Shown here piece by piece: positions 25,258-38,960 of a stretch of 64,000 nucleotides of DNA; position 1 is the stretch's first letter; the number at the start of each line of letters is the position of its first letter. The notes below the pieces were generated by a model. The model worked only from the letters and a program-made list of their open reading frames with translations, had not been told where the DNA came from and ran no database searches. Both the position numbers and the translations under genes were made by a program. This stretch comes from Gnetum montanum (taxonomy: Eukaryota; Streptophyta; Gnetopsida; Gnetales; Gnetaceae), in NCBI GenBank assembly GCA_015680685.1, contig MNCI01029178.1:166521-230520 (forward strand), read 5' to 3'.

Positions 25258-25378
25258 ATGTGTTAATGTTTACTTAGTTAATTTTATAAAGTTTGTTGTG
25301 TTAAGAATCATCAAGTACAACCTTCACACTTAAACCAATTTTTCCAAATTACACACTTAAGGTGTTAAAATTTTAATA

Positions 25379-26990
25379 TGACTTCTACAAATAATGATAA
25401 ATCACCACCTACTAATGAATTTAATAAGAGTCATGACAAGGAATATACTAAAAAGACTGGAGTGTACCTATGCAAGTTAGAATTTCTTATACTCACACTA
25501 ATTAATATTATCTTGACTTCACATTTATCTTTCACCAAGATGAACAACTAAGATGAAAATATATACAAGGTAACATTATCTTATCTTAAGAATATTTTAC
25601 ACCATCAATGCTACAAGCAATCCTTATGAGGTCAAACCTTAGCCATGTGCAAGAAGGATATCACATCACTAAGCACATCACCAGGCCATACCAACCAATA
25701 GAAGCTCAGGCAAGAAGGGATGCTACTATGAAGACAAGGCATGAGCTTAACAAAGTAAAGAAAGTACCTCAAATTGTTTTCCTAGAGGAAAGAGATGATT
25801 CTATGTTCCACATAGAGAAATTCTATCAAACCCATGAATCTCAATCTCAAACATCAATCATCTGAATCAAAGATCTCATCAAGATAAAATTGCATTTAGC
25901 TCTTGCAAAAACACCAAAAGGAGATAAGAAAGACTTCACACATATGAGGAACTTAAGACCTCAACACTCCACTAAATTAAAAAATAGATAAATTAAAGAG
26001 TCATAGAAGGAAAACTAACCAGCACCATTTTCCAACATCTTACTCTTTCTTCTCACACTCTTCCAAAGATTCTAGCAAGAGAGAAAGAAGAATGAGACAT
26101 CATGATGGAGAGAGATGAAAGGATCATAAGAGATATGAGCATGACAAAAGACATCCTAATGAAGAAGAAAATAGTCATAAAAGAAGGGGAGAAAAGGTTA
26201 GATATGAAGAGAGAGAGCACTATGAGCATAAATCACCACTACAATAGAGTGTAAGAATCCAAAAACTATGAAGAATCCCTACTAGGCACTCATAACATGA
26301 TTAATATCAAGAAAGCATTGTATATTCCTACCAAGCATGTAAGAAATAGTCACAACAAGTGAATAGATATGAATAATATATCAAAATTTGAACATGGATA
26401 TAATGCATATCCACATCATCATCTTCAAGCCTTCCATGATTCCTAGACCCTACAGAATATTGAAAATGATTAATAGAAACTAAAGTTGTTTGTAAGAACT
26501 AGCAAAGAGCTAGTACAAATCCTTAAAAATGGAATCCATTTGAAGATGGAGTACATGCTAGAGATTTTTAATGATAAATTTCAAACTTATTTCAAAGTAT
26601 CTAAGTTGAAAATAAGGAACATATGAATCCCTTGATGCAGCAATGAGTAGATACTATTTGTTACTACATAGGTGTCTAGGCCCTTGATTTTCCCAAAGGA
26701 AAAAACTATGACACATTATCGATGGGCTACAAAAAAACTAGAGATCTCCTTAGGGTGTATTCCCAAGTCAGGTTATCTAAAATGATATCTCATCATATTT
26801 AGAGACTCATTAACCTAGTAGCAAAGGAAGAAGGAGAGTTAAGAAAAAGAGAATTAGCCAAAAAATACAATAGAGATCCCACCATCAGGAAAAGGGATGT
26901 AAGAATATGTGAATCACAACAAGAGAAAATAGATAAGTTAGAATAGTTATGAAGATAGTCCCCTTACATAAAGACACTATATGAAGAAGA
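25379..26990 (+). pseudogene. Element D gag remnant
   Basis: A plausible start is MTSTNNDKSPPTNEF at 25,379. Frameshifts follow. The frame at 25,608-25,865 holds RPYQPIEAQARRDATMK and QIVFLEE, shared with B. A mixed-charge stretch (MRHHDGER..DHKRYEHDKR, about 26,090-26,230) comes next, then the conserved ...FQTYFKVS gag region near 26,580. The gag C-terminus runs into the pre-RT linker without a visible protease. Confidence 0.6.
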
Positions 26991-26999
26991 TATTGAATG

Positions 27000-28560
27000 G
27001 GAACAATTAGAGATACAAAAAACATATGAACCAAAACCCTTAGAATTGAAAGCCCTACCAAATACACTTTAATATGCTTTTCTAAATAATAAAAAATCAA
27101 TAATTATAAATGTAAAACTTAATAAATAAAATACAATAAAATTACTAAAAGTGATGAATATATGGCCAATTTCATTTGCATGGTCCTATGATGAAATCAC
27201 TAAAATTGATAGACGCATCTACCAACATTAAATCTACATGAATCCAATTGTCAAAACATGCCACCAACCTTAAAAAAACTTGAACTCAAAACTTAAGGAA
27301 GTTATCAAATAAGAGTTTGAATAATTGTTGAAAGCAAGATTCATCTATCCTATCATAGATAGAGAATGGGTTCCCCATTGATCATTATCCCAAAGAAAGG
27401 TGGTAAGTGGAGGGTCATCATTAATGTTAGATTGTTAAGTATAGTGACATTCAAGCACCATTTCTTGCTACCATTTGCTAACCAAGTCTTGGACACCATC
27501 ATAGGACACCAATATTACAAATTTCTAGATGAATATAGTAGGTACAATTAAATCTACATTATACCAGAAGACCAAGAAAAGACCACATTCACCAGTCCAA
27601 GAGGGACATTTGCATACAAGAAAATGCCCTTTAGCTTATGTAATGCATGTGCTATCTTTCAAAGACTTGTACTCAACATCTTCTAGAAGAAAATTGGCAA
27701 TGGACTTGAGGTCTTTATGGATGATTTTTCCACATATAGGCTAGATTTTAAACAAGCCTCAAACTATTTAGAACAAGTGTTAAAAAGATGTGTAGAGACT
27801 AATCTGAAGCTCAAGTAGCAAAAAAGCTACTTGTCTAAGATGGTATAGTTATGAAACATAAAGTATCTTACCAAGGAATAGAGGTAAATCTAGATAAGAT
27901 AAAGGTCATTCAAAATATCACTCAGAGGCCACAAACTATTGAAGATGTTATATCATTTCTTGGTCATATAAGATACTATAGAAGATTCAATAAAAAATTT
28001 TCAAAGATTGTGAAACCACTAGTGGAATTGACTAAGAAAGATGCACCATTTCTATGGATAGAGAAATGTGAGAAAGCATTTGAAACCTTGAAATAGAAAT
28101 TAATCAAGACACTAATCCTTAAAGCTCTGGATTGGTCCAAGCCTTTTCACATTATGAAAAATTCTTCAAACTACACACTAGTAGTACTAATTCAACTAGA
28201 TAAATAAAAAACACCTTATTATATACATTGTGCCAATTGAAGCATCACTAGGACATAACTAGATTACACTACCACAAAGAAGAAGCTAATTATAATGGTG
28301 TATGCACTTGAAAAATCAAAAACTATATGTTTGGGTATCACATTTCTATCCACATGGATCATAGTGCCATTAGATTTCAAATGAATAAACCACTGATTAG
28401 TCCTAAAGTGATAAGATAGCTAGTTATCCTACAAGATTTGGATATTACCATGATTGATAAGAAAGGAAAAAAAATATGGTAGCAGATCATTTATCAAGGC
28501 TTAGATGGGAACCCAAGAGAATGATGAACCAGCATCAAATCAATTCTCAAATGAAAATTT
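27000..28560 (+). pseudogene. Element D reverse transcriptase and RNase H
   Basis: RT begins with a FAWSYDEI linker (27,190), then FIYPIIDREW and PLIIIPKKGGKWRVI (27,340-27,430). Next come FLDEYSRYN and KMPFSLCNACAIFQ, and near 27,715 the catalytic FMDDFST. FMDD in place of YVDD fits Athila-like RTs. The thumb and RNase H (QNITQRPQTIEDVISFLGHI, 27,905-27,965; then LIKTLILKALDWSKPFHI from 28,095) extend to VVADHLSRLRWEP near 28,480, here with a frameshift. Stops at several Gln and Trp codons fit deamination. Confidence 0.8.
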
Positions 28561-29062
28561 ATTCACCAAAATTGCAATGGTTGTAGATGCAGCAAAGAAG
28601 TCATGACTTACTAATTATATAGCATATCTTACCAAATAAGAACTTCCTATTGAATGGAAGAAGAAACATAAGGAACAATTCATTCACAAAGTGAAAAGAT
28701 ATATGAAAATTAATGAAAACCTTTACATGATATGTACTGATGGGTTAATAAGATGGTGTGTTCCAAAAGAAAGTCAATAAAGAGTCCTACAAGATGCACA
28801 CAAAGGACCATGTGGTGGTCACTACGCAGGATGAAGGATAGCACTAAAACTAATAATGGTAGGTTACTTTTGGCCTACCATATTTAGGAATGCACATCAG
28901 TTTATATAGCTTAATGAAAGATGCTAAAGATATGAAGGGCTGGTAGCCACAAATGAAGAACCATAATAGTGTATACAACCATTGGAATCCTTCAATATTT
29001 GAGGAATTAACTTCATGGGCCCCATCACCCCAATGTCAAAATGGGAAGTCCTACATTATAGT
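28561..29062 (+). pseudogene. Element D integrase, N-terminal part
   Basis: The zinc-finger region is readable: VLQDAHKGPCGGHYAG, then FWPTIFRNAHQFI and a Cys pair (RCQRYE). It is followed by FNIWGINFMGP, with W here a stop. This is the usual HHCC-to-core transition of Athila/Tat integrases. It breaks at 29,062, where N is inserted three codons before the first catalytic position. Confidence 0.8.
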
Positions 29063-29915
29063 TGATGAGCAGTAAGTATATACCCTCTGCCTAAACATAT
29101 GAATCACAAGTGTTCACTTAATGATCTAACCAAATTCTAAAGACTTTAGGTTTTTACGTATAAAGGTTCTAGGAGATGAAACTAACCATTGCAATCATTA
29201 TCTTCCTAGTTCCACTTGTGAAGTTCAAGGGTATGGTTAAGTGTAACTAGGGTATATGATTTCATCATTTTATATTTTATGAATTAAGTCACCTAAAAAT
29301 AAAAAATAAACAATAAAGTATTTAATTGCTAAATTAGTCTAACAGCTAGCTAATATTTAACTAATCCTAATATAAGCATTCGTTTCCATTTTCCATACAC
29401 ATTTTGAACATGTATAACACTACTAGGTGATCAAACCTTGAGTGTTACTAGGGTTACTAAGCATTAGACATATGCTCGAAGTGGTCATACTTATGTATGC
29501 TATTTAATTGCTATTAATTACTTAATTACTTAAAACATTAAAGGAAATTTTTGGAATAATAAATGCATAAATAAAATAATTAATCTAGTCCAAGTGCTAC
29601 AAGGTTTGATCAAAAATATTTTATTTATTACTACACACACTAAAGTGCTTAGGTATAATAGTGCTCAAATAAAGATATGTACACTCTTTGGCTCCTACTA
29701 TGGACACTCAAAAAATATTCTAACTTCTAAGAGGAAAAACTGCAAGCTCTTCACTAAAACTATGAAAGGAATGTCATAAATGCAATAGGAAGGCACACAT
29801 TTATAGGTGAAACAAGGTACCCTATTGATGGGTACACATCAACAAGTCAAACTCTTCATTGATAGGATCATGTTGACGGTATCTTGTCAACGTGGCCAAA
29901 CCATGCAATTCATCA
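29063..29915 (-). repeat. Element N 3' LTR
   Basis: TGATGAGCAGTAAG to CAATTCATCA on the plus strand, with terminal TGATG/CATCA inverted repeats. Its U3 end (29,820-29,905) carries ATTGATAGG, CATCAAC and TTGACG-like palindromic cores. It aligns with 41,448-42,310 throughout. Confidence 0.9.
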
Positions 29916-30149
29916 TACACCCATGACTAAATGAAAACTTATCCTTAAGTTCTTTACAAAATTTGGGAAGGTATGGGATTATTAACTAATAAAACAAATG
30001 CACAAATAACACCACAAAAACTAAGTTCCTAAGTGTAGAATTTACAATCACTACAAAATTTTGGTGTTCATGACAACAAAATTGAATACCAAGATAAAAC
30101 TAACAAGCACAATTCATCTGATGGTGGAATGATGATGAAGAACATTAAA

Positions 30150-32995
30150 TAGTCCTAGGTGGTGGAGGCTTTTAAGGTTTCAAAGAACCTTCTCCTACTT
30201 TGGATGCACCTAGTGGTTAAGGTAGTTATGGTTACCCTGTAGTAGCTAAAAATTTCGATGGAAGATGCAAGGCCTCCAATAGTGCCTTAATCCTCTACTC
30301 CTTACTCTAAGGATCATTCACAATTCACATGGCATTACCAATGTAGGCACAAATGAGAACATCCCATGAACAGGCATTGTAGGAAACAACTCCTTCACAT
30401 TTACAAACTAGGTAGTGAAGTATTTTCATTCAATGTCAAAAGATCTAATTACATTTTGTAGCTCTTGGTAATCATTCATCCTTTTGGCTAGGTTCTCAGT
30501 GATTGATCATTGATTAGTGGACTTCTCATTGAGAACATCAAGTTTGACATTTGTAGTCTCAATTTTCTACTTGGTCTCTTTATGGTGCTTAAACTCTACC
30601 TTGTACAACAAGTATGAGATGGCCACTTGTTTCTTCAATCTTGATCATGGCCTTCTGATAGTTAAAATCACTAGGTTTATGTACTAGAGATTGGAAAGCT
30701 CTATGTACTCTATCATCTCCTTGATCTACATCTCTTTTAGGTAAATTTCAGCATTTTGGTACACGTTTCACCCATCAAAGATAGGATGCCACATGTCACC
30801 TTCTTGTTGGAGCTGCTAGAGAATATCATTTACTTTTGCCTTTACTAATTGAATTTCATTTTCATTGCTTTATTTCTATAGTCCCATCTAGTTCTTGTAG
30901 TGATTCTTCACTCTCTCAAAATTTAGGGCCTCATTCTTCCAAGTAGTAATCTCAATTGTAGATTTTTGGCATAAGGCATGGACTTCCTCCATGGAGAGGT
31001 TTCTACTTTCTATTACTAATCTCATCAATTCATTGTTTAATCTAGGTAGCTACTCCTACTATTGATATATAAAATTTATCATCTTCTACTTTTATGCATC
31101 AACATTTTGTAGGTGATCATTCTCTATGGTTAGAGTCTCATTCTCCAAGTGTGTCTATGCCAAGTCTTTCTGGATGTTGTGCATTATGGTATTGGTCAAG
31201 GAATGGTCAAAGATTGCCATGTTCTTTACATACTCAACCTTTTTAAGATTTTCCTAAGGCAATTTAAAAGCTTCATCTCATGTTAAAGTAGGATTAAAAA
31301 TTGTAGAATTAGTAAGGTGGATCCTTAGTTCAGCAACCTCTGTGGCCAAGCATTGGTTTTATGCTCTACCTATTTCTAGTTGTCCTTCCATTATGATGCA
31401 TTTTCCCCTTGCTTCTAACAACTCCAATTGGATTACAATGATGGAATCTAGTAGATCAAAGACATCCAAAATTAATTGCCTAATTCCCACTAGTCGATCC
31501 AGCAATTCCTCATGCCAAGCTGCACTTAATTTGCTACTAATAATTCCTATGGATGTTTGCACATCTCTTAGTGTAGAAATGTCTAGTATAGACATCATGA
31601 GTGCATTAAGTACTTCAACAATTCATTCAGAAGCTACCTTAGTTGTTGTCTCCTACCCGTGGTGTTGCATCACCAAGATAGTTCATCCCTCACCCTCCTT
31701 CAAATGCACCAAAAAGGTAGCCATATTCCTAGAGATTTCTGAAAATCATTGCTATTGCAAAAGAGATACCATTACCTCTCAGGCATAAGGATTTAACCTT
31801 GTGAGTGGCTCTATTCTTTGGGCTAATAAAATTGGCCCACCACCTTTCATATGACTTATTTTTCAAGCCACTTCAGTAAGGTGGCCCACTACTAGGAAAT
31901 ACACAGATGGATCAACATCACTTGGTTTTGCTTGCTACTCCTGCTACCACAAGAGCTACTCTTAGAGTTTGCACATGTGCTTAATGGTAATGTGGGACTC
32001 CAGTGTTATTTCATGAGTGAATTTTGGAGGTGGTTGTTGCTGCTCCTCTTCTTTAATGACCTTCGTAAGCACTTTCTCCTTCATCATCTCCACCTAGGAA
32101 GCAATCGAGGCATGTTGAATAGCATCATTCGTGTAGTGTGCTATGTCTCTATTTTGCATAACTGTCTGATGAGGCATAGAAAAGGGAGTTCCTTTCTTCC
32201 CCATTCATTTTCCTTAAAACCCTTCTCTATCTCAAGATAAATCAACTATGGAAGGTTGACTAGACATTTACTACTTAGAGTGGCACATGCATAGGCACAG
32301 AAAGTTGTGATTTTTCTTGGCCTCACCATTAGATTGAGGTGAAAGGCCACAATCTTTAAATATGCACATTCCACCATGGTTAGTGCACTAAACTCCTTAC
32401 ATTCCACTCCATAACACAACTACATCCATTCCTTTTTAATGCCAGGATTTTCCTACGTTGGAATTTCTACAAGATTTGCCATAGTTTTTGGTAACCCAAG
32501 GGCCTCAACAATGGCTTTCATCAAGTAAAACACTAAAATGTCCTTGATCTTGACTATTGAACTAGCCTGTTGATTGTTCCATGTCTCTCCCATGTACCAC
32601 TCCCCACAGAAAGTGATTGTGGGCCACATGGGAGAGTTCTATAGTTGATCCTTAGCTTCTAGAGGTGCAAAGTCTAAGAAAGATCCACTGTTTAACTCTT
32701 GGAGCATAGATTTCTAGACCTCCTTGTTCATGATCTGCTTCAGCCAAGCCTCTATTAAGGTAACCTCAAGGTTCATTCTAAGTTCTAGTGCCTCATCTCG
32801 GTGAAACTATTCTGTTGTAGCCACTTCTTCATAAATCTATTGGACAAATTTCACTTTAAGCTCCTCCCAAAGAGGTCCTATTACATGTGTTTCTACTTGC
32901 TCATGGGGTTGTTCTTGGCCCCTTCTGGTTCATGGCCATTTGTTCCTTGGTTGGGACAATCCTCCTTCTTGCACATGCTTTCCTTTAGGTGTCAT
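30150..32995 (-). pseudogene. Element N extra ORF
   Basis: The ATG at 32,995-32,993 directly follows ACCATAG. The start MTPKGKHVQEGGLSQPRNKW matches B and D. Later parts include FYLMKAIVEALGLPK, FLCLIRQLCK, RNLSMEEVHALCQKSTIEI (about 31,000) and LKKQVAISYLLYKVEF (about 30,640). NDYQELQNVIRSF follows, with the C-terminus near 30,150. The minus frame at 31,359-31,598 (LELLEARGKCIIMEGQLEIG) is a helix-rich, coiled-coil-like part. The 148-codon plus-strand frame at 31,342-31,788 is antisense to it. Function unknown; several stops. Confidence 0.65.
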
Positions 32996-33296
32996 CTATG
33001 GTCACAACATAACCAAGGATTAGTATATAATGTGTAATTTATAATATTTAAGTACCTTATCTCATTGGGTAGTTACACTTTGGCTAAATTATGACCATGG
33101 AAAATTGATTATTTTATTATTATTTTAATGTTATTTCATTCTTAATGTCACTAGAGCTTCTTGGAAGGGTTTAACTCTCATAATTTGTTGTTTCAATGTT
33201 TGTTTCTTAGTTAAATCTTTATGAGAGTTAGAAAATTTTTGAAAAAATTTTCTATTAAAAACTTAAGGTTTGTAGCCCCCACGACAAAGAGCTTAC
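32996..33296 (-). other. Element N predicted leader intron before the extra ORF
   Basis: The donor CCGAAG/GTAAGCTC (GT at 33,296-33,295, minus) and the acceptor TGACCATAG (AG at 32,997-32,996) are 301 bp apart, the acceptor again touching the ATG. N belongs to a different LTR subfamily from A, B and D, so shared placement argues for conservation. Confidence 0.6.
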
Positions 33297-33465
33297 CTTC
33301 GGTAGCTACATGATCAAAGAATGGAGTAAACTAAACAAATGATTTGGAAGATATGGTTCTTCGAAGTTTCTAGGCTCTAAAAAGTTGAAAAACTCCCCTC
33401 TCCTTTGATTGCACATGTGAAAAATTTTCAAAGTGTCACCATGATTTACAAGATTTTTTCCTTGT

Positions 33466-33526
33466 GTTGATGGGGTCTCATCGATGGATGGGATGCATAT
33501 AGGGTCCCATCAATGAGGCTATTCTA
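33466..33526 (-). promoter_or_regulatory. Element N internal promoter-like cluster
   Basis: GATGGGGTCTCATCGATG (plus strand, 33,471) differs by one C/T from GATGGGGTCTCATTGATG in the N 5' LTR U3 (42,256). It is followed by CCCATCAATGAG at 33,506. A TATA-like CCCTATATGC lies between them on the minus strand (33,494-33,503), about 200 bp before the splice donor. Confidence 0.6.
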
Positions 33527-33529
33527 GAA

Positions 33530-35080
33530 AATTTTTCACTTTCAATATTTTGAAAAATTCAAGGAGTTTTAACATGAATTTGGGGTCTACATAGAGCTAG
33601 AAAAGCTGTGAACATGATGAAATGCTTGAAGAGGGCTTATAATTTCACAAAAAATTAGAGAAATGATGGCAGAATGAAATTTTATTAGAGAAATGCCTTA
33701 AGGGATGGAAAATTGTATGCAACTAATGGGGTGCATGAAAGATTTAATTTCAAGAATATCTAAGGATAAGGAACTTAACTAGCTCAACCAAGAGATATGC
33801 AAGTGGGTCCTTCCCATAGCAAGCTTATGCCCATTTTGCCCTTGCATAACCTTAAACCAAGGAGTCCATGGGCCCATATTTGATTAATGGTTACAAAAAG
33901 TTAAGGACCAAATTTGGAAGAATCTACCTAAGAATTTTCACACATCAAACTAAGACATTGAACAAAACATGGAAACTGATAGCGAGGTGAATTACGAGAA
34001 GCATTGATGGATGAAGAGAGAAGATGTAATGGAATTCTGTCTCATGGTCACATGAAGTCCCTTGTGGGTGTTGTGGTTAAATGACCTGATAAAGTCCATC
34101 CTTAGTCTAGATAAAAACCAACCACTTTTGGTGACTTCACATCAACACTTTAAGACCAAATCACCCCCTCAAGACACAAGAATGCTCCCACAAATCAAAT
34201 ATCATTTCTGATTAGAGAAAAAAAGAGAAATAAGAAGTGAGAAAGGGCCTTAGTTAGAGGGGACCTTCAAGCATGAGTAACATGTCTTTCTAGTCTCATA
34301 ACCTATGCTTGTAGCCCATGATTTTGTCTAAGGGGTGTGCTTTAAATTCCCATAGTTTTTTTCTATGGTTTATGCTTTTATGGATTCTTGGATGGGAACC
34401 TCACCATGCAAAGACTTATTAACTTCCTATTATTGGTCAACATAAAATGGTAAGAAATCCATGAAAAAAACTCATGCATTAAGGTGAATAGAAAAGTACA
34501 AAGAGCATTGAGTCCCCTTGAAGTTAGATCCTTATCAATCCATTTGATCTTTCCCAAGTTTGGAAACTAACAAGGTTACAAGTCTGTTAAAGTTTCATTA
34601 ATGAAAAGGGTCTCATATTTCCAAAACCAGGAACATCATAGATTATTGTTGATGGGTGGATCACATGGACTCACTACCTATTCCATGAAAAATAAACTTT
34701 ATCTTCATTATTAATACTAAAATTCAAAAATAGAAACCAAGCATTAGCAATCAAAAACATTAAGTGCAAACCACCATTAGCAAACAACTACAACATCATT
34801 GTGTCCTATTAATAATAAAAAAATTTATTAGAACACAATAAGAAAAACACACCAAAATAAGGTAAAATATAAAAGAAGTTGTAAAGTATTTAAGAAGATA
34901 AAATGTACTAATGATATTGCAAAAAAATGATAAAAACCAACAAATTATAAAACAAAAAGGTGTAAAATCAACGAGGTGTAAAACAAAAAGTATAAAACAA
35001 AGAAAGTGTAAAACAAAAAATATAAAAAGTAAAGAGACACTTATATGATTAGCATAGATGGCCATCTCCCCCACAAGTGA
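33530..35080 (-). other. Element N spacer
   Basis: Noncoding spacer between integrase and the internal promoter, AT-rich. It has one copy of the GCATGAGTAACATGTCTTTC repeat (34,270-34,292). The low-complexity run near 34,830-35,040 (repeated GTAAAACAAA) yields a Phe/Leu-rich 92-codon minus frame that I do not regard as a gene. Confidence 0.55.
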
Positions 35081-35084
35081 GTTG

Positions 35085-36310
35085 AAAAGAGGAGATCTAA
35101 AATATTAAGCAAGGTTGTCTATCTAATGCGATGATGCTTGCACTAGCTTCCTTGGGCTCATGGAAAGATTTAAGTTGTTGCATGTTGACCAGTTGCTTTT
35201 TGTTTGGGCTCTCGGGTTTGTAGATCAACATGGCCCTAGAAATAAAGGTTTCATAAATGATATAATTCCCTTCACACAATGTTTGAAGCTTAGTCTTCTA
35301 AGGTACATGTGTAGGGTTCTAGTAGAGGACCTTGTCTCAAAGTTGAAATTTTACTTCCTTATTTTAAGGTCATGGTATTTTTTGTTAAATGCTTTGTGCA
35401 TCTCATTCAAAGACAGGGTCACTAATATATTCTCATCTATTACATTAAGGTTTTATCAATCTTTCTTTTTGTGCTAGGCTTAGGTCAAGGTCAAGGTCAC
35501 AGGCTATTGAAACTATATGGAGCTTAGATTAGATTGGAAGTGTTGGTAGTTTCTCATACACCAGCTCATAGGGAGAGTAGCTTATAGGAAGCTTCCATGT
35601 TGAGTAGTAAGCTCAAAGGGCATCATTGAGTTTTGTGCTCTAGTCTCTCCTATATTTACCAATTATTCCTATTAGGACTTTAGATATCTTCCTATTAGTA
35701 ACTTCCACTTGATCATTGGCTTGGTGGTGGTAGGGTATTGTTAATTTATGTTCTACCTCCAAGTGCTGCATGAGTTTTTAAAAGATGGTGCCTATAAAAT
35801 GAGTTTCATTATCAGAGATCAGTACACATGGCATCCCAAACCTATTTATAGTATTCTGTTGTACAAACCAAGCAATAGTGGAAGATGTACACTTAGTGAT
35901 GGTTGTTGCTTCTACCCATTTTGTACAATAGTCAATAGTGACTATAATGTACACTTTTTAATTTGACATGGGTGTGATGGAATGCATGAAGTCTATGCCC
36001 TAAATGTTAAAGGATTCTAGTGGTTGAATCCACTACTAAGGATTCTCCATTCAATCAATCATCTCACCATCACATTGATAGCATTCACAAGAGCAGATGA
36101 ATTGGTGGGCATTCCTGAAGATTTTTGGCCAATAATACCCTACCATCAGGATCTTAATGACCATGTGTTTTTGAGCATAGTGGCTTCCACAAAGACCCTT
36201 GTTAGCATCTTGGAGAACACATAGTTGATCAGCATCAAGAACACACCAACAAACTAGACCATCAATGCATATCTTGTAAATATGTTCATTGATTTTCATG
36301 AAGTGTTTTC
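35085..36310 (-). pseudogene. Element N integrase
   Basis: The N-terminal zinc-finger region is the minus frame at 36,299-36,051: VLDADQLCVLQDANKGLCGS, then HYAQKHMVIKILMVGYYWPK and FICSCECYQC. The core and C-terminal parts follow down to about 35,090, with stops. Order and spacing are the same as in A and D. Plus-strand frames at 35,160-35,477, 35,748-35,966 and 36,024-36,224 are antisense shadows. Confidence 0.75.
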
Positions 36311-37790
36311 CCTGATGAAGAAACTATTGTTTATTCCTATGGTCTAACTCTTGTGGCATCTCTTGCATAATAAGATTAGTGAGGATGTCATCATACCATG
36401 TAGGTTCAATTGGCACTTGCTCATTTATCACATCAAAAAATAGTTCATCAAGGAATTCATCAAAAAGTTAGCTCTCCTCCTCTTTTTTAACCTATCATAA
36501 TTGAGACAAGTGATCAAAAATCATATTCTTAATTTCCTTTTGATCTATGATTTTAAGATCGAATTCCTACAAAATCACAAGCCACCATATAACATGAGGG
36601 GGCTTACTATCAATTTGCACATTAGGAAGCAAATTGCACTGTGATCTATGTGCATGAACACCTTGTACCCAAGCACATCATACCTAAATTTTTTCAAGGT
36701 ATACACCACTACCATTAATTCTTTCTCGGTCATGATGTAGCTAAGCTATGCATCCACAATGCTTCAGCTTGTGCAATGGCTATAGTATGGACATTTTTGA
36801 TCATCCAACTACATAAGCATGACTCCCAAGGCATAGTTTAATGCATTTATCATGATGTGAAATGATCATAACCAATCAGGTGCTAGAATTGGAGTTTTGA
36901 TAAGATTTTTTTTCTTTTGAGCTAATGGAATGTATTCTCACATTTCTTAGTCCATACAAATAAAGCATCTTTTTTGTCAAATCCAACAATGATTTAGTGA
37001 TCTTAGAGAAATTCTCTATGAATCCCTGCTAGTAGCTAGTGTGGCCAAGGAATGACTAAACATCCTTAACAGTTTCCAACTAATGGGTTATTCCTTGGAT
37101 GACCCTAATCTTTTCAAGGTCCACCTCAATCCCTACTTGTAAGATTTGGTGCCCCAACACAATTCCCTCTTAGATCATTAGATGGCTCTTTTGTTAATTG
37201 AGCTAAAGATTGGTCTCCATGAACCTTTTTAGCACTTGCTCAAGGTGGTTCAAAGCTTGCTCAAATGTAGCACCATAGGTGGAGAAGTCATCCATAAAGG
37301 CTTCCACCCCACTACCAATCTACTATTGAAAAATGCTTAGGAAAAGGTGTCGAAATGTTGTAGGGGCATTGCATAGACCAAAAGGCATCTTTTTGTATGA
37401 AAACGTTTCCTAGGGACTTCTGAATGTAGTTTTGGCCTGATCCTCTAGTGCAATCTAAATCTAGTTATAGCCACTATAACCATGCATAAAGCTATAATAG
37501 CAATTCCTAGAGATAGTTTCTAACACCTAGTCTATAAATAGAAATGGAAAATGATCTTTTTAGATTACCATGTTTAATAGCCTGAAATAAATATAGACCC
37601 TCCACTTGCCATCTTTCTTTGGCACAATCATGTGTGTTAACCCACTTGCTATCTATAATTGAATAGATGAAGCTTTCCTTGAGGAGTTGTTCAATCTCCT
37701 TCTTAATAATCTATTTCAACTTGGGATTCAACTAGTGTTACGGTTGCCTCTTTGGCTTGATGGAAAGATCTATATAGATGTGATGCTAGC
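36311..37790 (-). pseudogene. Element N reverse transcriptase and RNase H
   Basis: The minus strand gives IVPKKDGKWRVY, then YSGYN and KMPFGLCNAPTTF, and AFMDDFSTYGATFEQAL (catalytic FMDD, about 37,300-37,250). The thumb follows, with VLGHQILQVGIEVDLEK, then RNase H to about 36,330. A Gly-Tyr-Ser motif reads FMHGYSGYN where the family has FLDGYSGYNQI. Stops are scattered. Confidence 0.75.
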
Positions 37791-38960
37791 ATACCCGAGG
37801 ATCAATCCCAATGAATTCAAGATATGACCAAGTAAAGACTATTGGACATTTATTGACCACCTTCAATAGCATCTCTTTCTACTTAGAAGAAAGATTGCCA
37901 TTAATAATCACTAGCTTACCATTTTTTACAAATGCATATTCCATGCTGATAGATAGAGATTTCAACTTCAAGGGCTCCTATTTAAAATTTTTAAGGATCT
38001 TCAACTCTTCCCAATAAGTATCAACAGGTTCATCATCAGAGAGTTGGTGATGAACTTGCTCCAGTTCATCCATGCCTTCAATATAAACACATGTTAAGCT
38101 CTCAACAAGTTCCATACAAAGTGTGTTACTCTTAAGATCAACTATCAACCACTAGGTACCCTCCTATTTTGTGGCTACTGTGTACAAGAACCTTTGAATT
38201 CTAGATTCATCTACATATTATCTGAATGTTGTGATTGATGTGCTTTTTATGGCCCATAGTTTTTGCACATAGTTGCACCCTATATCACTGTATGCAATGC
38301 ATGGAAATCTCTTCTTCTTAATTTTTTTCAAATGCACTTTCTTTGAAAATCTCCAAGAAAAAATCCTTAATGCTCAACCATGCATCAATGGTACTTAGCC
38401 AAGTCCTTTTAGTGATGATTGGGAAGTTCCCCTTGCAATTATCCACATAAATTATTAGGAAGTCAACAAGATAGGATCACCCACAAATAGTAGTCACAAT
38501 GTTCTCTACCAATCCCAAGGGAATAGTGAAGGACTAGTCTACCAACTCAAGACAGATGTTACACTTCTTGAGTGGAGGTAGGTTCCAAGATTTGTACAGC
38601 TCATGAGAAATTAGATTAACACCAAAACTTGAATCCATAAGAGTTTTGCAAGGCTCATTCCTAGCAATTTGAAGATAGATTAAGAAACTTCTAGGATCAT
38701 ATATTTTCCTCAGAAGGTAGCTAGCCTTTATCTAATTAATTACCTCATGGGTTAGAATGATGCTATGCACATTAAGAGGTGTTTGGTTCAAAGGGGACTC
38801 AAATGAATTGGATGCAGATGATGAGGAAGAAGTAGGGTTATCAACCGCATGATTTTATGAGGGCTTTGTAAGACTACTAGTTTAGAAGAATGATCTTTTT
38901 CTAGGTCTAGGTTCCAAACCACTTGGCTGAGGAGATGGCTGTAAGTTAATAGCCTTAGTA
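37791..38960 (-). pseudogene. Element N protease and linker
   Basis: Near 38,670-38,590 the minus strand encodes NEPCKTLMDSSFGVNLISHE, a retropepsin active-site region in which the family DSG/DTG triad reads DSS. This is the best-preserved protease in the window. The rest is linker to RT, with stops. Confidence 0.65.

Noticed and set aside
31342-31788. 148-codon plus-strand open frame
   Set aside because: It lies antisense to the extra ORF of N, whose motifs are found in the minus strand over the same interval and in D and B.
35160-35477. 105-codon plus-strand frame
   Set aside because: Antisense shadow of the N integrase C-terminal region.
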